Shown here one piece after another: positions 62,135 through 64,000 of a stretch of DNA of 64,000 nucleotides (positions are counted from its first letter, which is position 1; each line of letters opens with the position of its first letter). A program made the position numbers and the translations under genes. The notes under the pieces were generated by a model. The model ran no database searches and had not been told where the DNA came from. It saw only the letters and a program-made list of their open reading frames with translations. The DNA is from JAFEDN01 sp963832945 (GTDB taxonomy: Bacteria > Pseudomonadota > Gammaproteobacteria > Coxiellales > Coxiellaceae): positions 62,001 through 126,000 of the forward strand of contig CAWHVV010000011.1 in assembly GCA_963832945.1 (NCBI GenBank). Direction: 5' to 3'.

Positions 62135-63052
62135 TTGAGTCGTGTGCGTAAATTAGGAACGTATCTTTTAGCGAACCCTATCCACGCCATGGCCGCGGCA
62201 TTAATTTGTGCGATATTGCCGCTGATCTCAATACCGGGCGGTTTTCTGGCCGCCATCCTGATCGGCTTTGTCACTTTATGCCGTGGATACAAAGCCGGTT
62301 TGCAGGTAATGATCGGGGTAGCCATCCCGGTGGTGATTATCGCCGTCTGGAAACAGACCCTGTTATTCGATGTGGTTTTACTGCGTTGCATTCTGGTGTG
62401 GGTGCTGGCCCTGATTTTACGGAGTACGGTATCCTGGCGCTTAACACTGGAAACCATGACGATATTGGGTATTCTAACAGTACTGGGATTTCATCTGGTA
62501 CTGGAAGATGTTCCCGGCTGGTGGTCTGTCACCTTGCAGCGGTATCAGGCTTTCTTAAGCTCCATACTGGCGGGGCAGGTGACGGAAGAGCGGGTGCGCG
62601 AGATGATCACTCAAATCATCCCCATCGCTACCGGTTTATTTACCGCGCTGATGTTGCTGGGGGCATTTTGCGAGCTATTGCTGGCGCGATGGTGGCAGGC
62701 GGCACTGTTTCGTCCGGGTGGGCTGGCTAAAGAATTTATAGAAATTCGCGCCGGATTAATTTTGGCGGGTATATTGACCATAACTGTGGTGACTGCCCTG
62801 TTTGGAGTGGGTTTTGCCATAGATCTGTTGCCGGTGGTCGTTTTGCCGCTAACGGTCAGCGGGTTAAGTTTGTTGCATAAATGGGTACGTTATAATAAAA
62901 AAATAGTGTATTTATTAGTGGTGGTTTACATTGGTTTGATCTTTTTACCCATGGTGCTTATCATGGTGTTAGCACTGGCAGGATACGTGGATAGCGGATA
63001 CGATTTCCGCAAGCGTTATTTTACCAATCATTTACCTAAAAAGGGGGTTTAG
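62135..63052 (+). CDS. DUF2232-type integral membrane protein
   Basis: 305 residues with about eight membrane helices. It occupies the rpsR-rplI interval, where the YybS/DUF2232 membrane protein lies in many gammaproteobacteria. The TTG at 62135 is immediately after the rpsR stop; GTG 62144 is an alternative start. Neither has a clear ribosome-binding site, so it is probably translated by coupling. Function unknown. Confidence 0.75.
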   Translation: MSRVRKLGTYLLANPIHAMAAALICAILPLISIPGGFLAAILIGFVTLCRGYKAGLQVMIGVAIPVVIIAVWKQTLLFDVVLLRCILVWVLALILRSTVSWRLTLETMTILGILTVLGFHLVLEDVPGWWSVTLQRYQAFLSSILAGQVTEERVREMITQIIPIATGLFTALMLLGAFCELLLARWWQAALFRPGGLAKEFIEIRAGLILAGILTITVVTALFGVGFAIDLLPVVVLPLTVSGLSLLHKWVRYNKKIVYLLVVVYIGLIFLPMVLIMVLALAGYVDSGYDFRKRYFTNHLPKKGV

Positions 63053-63054
63053 AA

Positions 63055-63510
63055 ATGCGAGTTATTTTACAACAAGAAGTAGTGAATCTGGGCAAAGTGG
63101 GCGATCAGGTTTCGGTGAAACCGGGATTTGGCCGTAATTATTTACTCCCCCAGGGTCTGGCGAAGCTGGCCACGGCTAAAAACATTTCGGACTTTGAGGC
63201 CCATCGCGCAGAGCTGGAAAAAGCGGCTGAAAAGGTATTGGCAGAGGCTAAACATCGCGCCGACAAACTGGCCGAACTGGAAATTGTCATCACAGCCCAG
63301 GCAGGAGATGAGGGTAAGCTTTTCGGTTCCGTAGGCCCACGGGATATCGCTGACGCCATCGTCGAAAAAGGTGTTCAGGTCGAGAAGCGGGAAGTGATTA
63401 TGCCGGAAGGCCCCCTTCGTCAAACCGGCGAATTTACCGTCACTCTAAAGTTGCACGGTGCATTGAATGTACCGGTTAAAGTGAAAATAGTGGGTGAAGC
63501 CCGTACTTAA
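63055..63510 (+). CDS. rplI: 50S ribosomal protein L9
   Basis: 151 residues. MRVILQQEVVNLGKVGDQVSVKPGFGRNYLLPQG is the L9 N-terminal domain, then a connecting helix and the C-terminal domain (LFGSVGPRDIADAI). It starts 2 bp after the membrane-protein gene, with GGGGG upstream. Confidence 0.96.
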   Translation: MRVILQQEVVNLGKVGDQVSVKPGFGRNYLLPQGLAKLATAKNISDFEAHRAELEKAAEKVLAEAKHRADKLAELEIVITAQAGDEGKLFGSVGPRDIADAIVEKGVQVEKREVIMPEGPLRQTGEFTVTLKLHGALNVPVKVKIVGEART

Positions 63511-63560
63511 TCAGGTTCTGGCGCCCTCCCCACCCACCAGACCCCCATGGATTAATTAGG

Positions 63561-64000
63561 ATGTCGGCTCAATCCATTGCCCCCCGCACGCCAAAAATGC
63601 CTCCGCACTCGCAGGAGGCGGAACAGGCAGTTTTAGGCGCACTGATGATTGATCATCGCGCCTGGGACCGTATTTCCGACCGGTTAATCAGCAAGGATTT
63701 TTATCGTCATGACCATCAGCTAATTTTCCAGGCCATGACGGAGCTGGCCGAAAGAAGTCAACCTTTTGACGTAGTGACAGTCGCCGATAGTCTTAAAATG
63801 CGTCAACAGCTGGAAACGGCGGGAGGCGAAGGTTATTTATTTGAACTTGCACAGAATACGCCAACTGCGGCGAATGTGGTGGCTTATGCAGACATTGTGC
63901 GCGAAAGAGCTATCCTGCGACAACTGATCAGTGTCGGCACAGATATGGTTGAAAAAGCTTACCAGGTGTCGGGGCAGGAGAGTAAGGACCTGCTGGACGC
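63561..64000 (+). CDS. dnaB: Replicative DNA helicase DnaB, N-terminal part
   Basis: First 146 codons; continues past the window. PPHSQEAEQAVLGALMIDHRAWD, FYRHDHQLIF and the LAQNTPTAANVVAYADIVRERAILRQLI segment identify the N-terminal DnaB domain that binds DnaG. ATG 63561 has AGG close by. Last gene of the ribosomal-protein operon, as in many gammaproteobacteria. Confidence 0.95.
   Translation, partial: MSAQSIAPRTPKMPPHSQEAEQAVLGALMIDHRAWDRISDRLISKDFYRHDHQLIFQAMTELAERSQPFDVVTVADSLKMRQQLETAGGEGYLFELAQNTPTAANVVAYADIVRERAILRQLISVGTDMVEKAYQVSGQESKDLLD

Overview
The window looks like a chromosome segment of an intracellular gammaproteobacterium of the Legionellales (Legionella/Coxiella/Aquicella-type). 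This rests on gene content and order, not on a database search. Core genes are gammaproteobacterial in sequence and synteny: rne and rluC divergent, then rpmF-plsX-fabH-fabD-fabG-acpP-fabF-mltG-tmk-holB-tatD, and rpsF-rpsR-(DUF2232-like)-rplI-dnaB. Between them sit host-directed-looking proteins typical of Dot/Icm bacteria: a U-box/Rab-like fusion, a kinase-like membrane protein, a leucine-rich-repeat protein, two octotricopeptide-repeat (OPR)-RAP proteins and a large helical protein. No secretion genes are in the window.

Layout. 1-5.8 kb: start of fumC, tRNA-Arg(CCT), an RND efflux pair and a Mut7-C nuclease-like protein. 6.1-10.9 kb: FKBP-type prolyl isomerase and purL, whose interdomain linker carries an in-frame copy of a dispersed palindromic element. 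10.8-16.1 kb (minus): a kinase-like protein, and a compact kup-EncFtn-HEPN-MNT gene string. 16.2-21.7 kb: cyclophilin, a 903-residue Ig/cadherin-like exported protein, a GT39-type glycosyltransferase and argR. 21.7-26.5 kb: LRR protein and an arginine-type ABC importer preceded by a well-matched pair of ARG boxes. 26.5-28 kb: a long inverted duplication with nested palindromes. 28-34.5 kb: AAA ATPase, rne and rluC (both frame-broken) and the U-box/Rab-like gene. 34.7-43.8 kb: fatty-acid synthesis cluster (fabG and fabF frame-broken) through tatD. 43.8-50.3 kb: secreted protein, type II glutamine synthetase, POT transporter, rseP, Sel1 lipoprotein, acyl desaturase. 50.5-57.2 kb: tandem OPR-RAP genes with 13 and 18 nearly identical 42-residue repeats. 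57.4-64 kb: ung, rlpA, a helical protein, the ribosomal-protein cluster and the start of dnaB.

Two short patches (30.85-32.5 kb and 38.1-39.6 kb) carry about twelve single-base frameshifts in essential genes while the protein sequence stays conserved on both sides of each shift. These look more like sequencing or assembly errors than gene decay. At least three families of dispersed repeats lie between and inside genes. The accessory genes tend to sit next to these repeats, which suggests repeat-associated gain.
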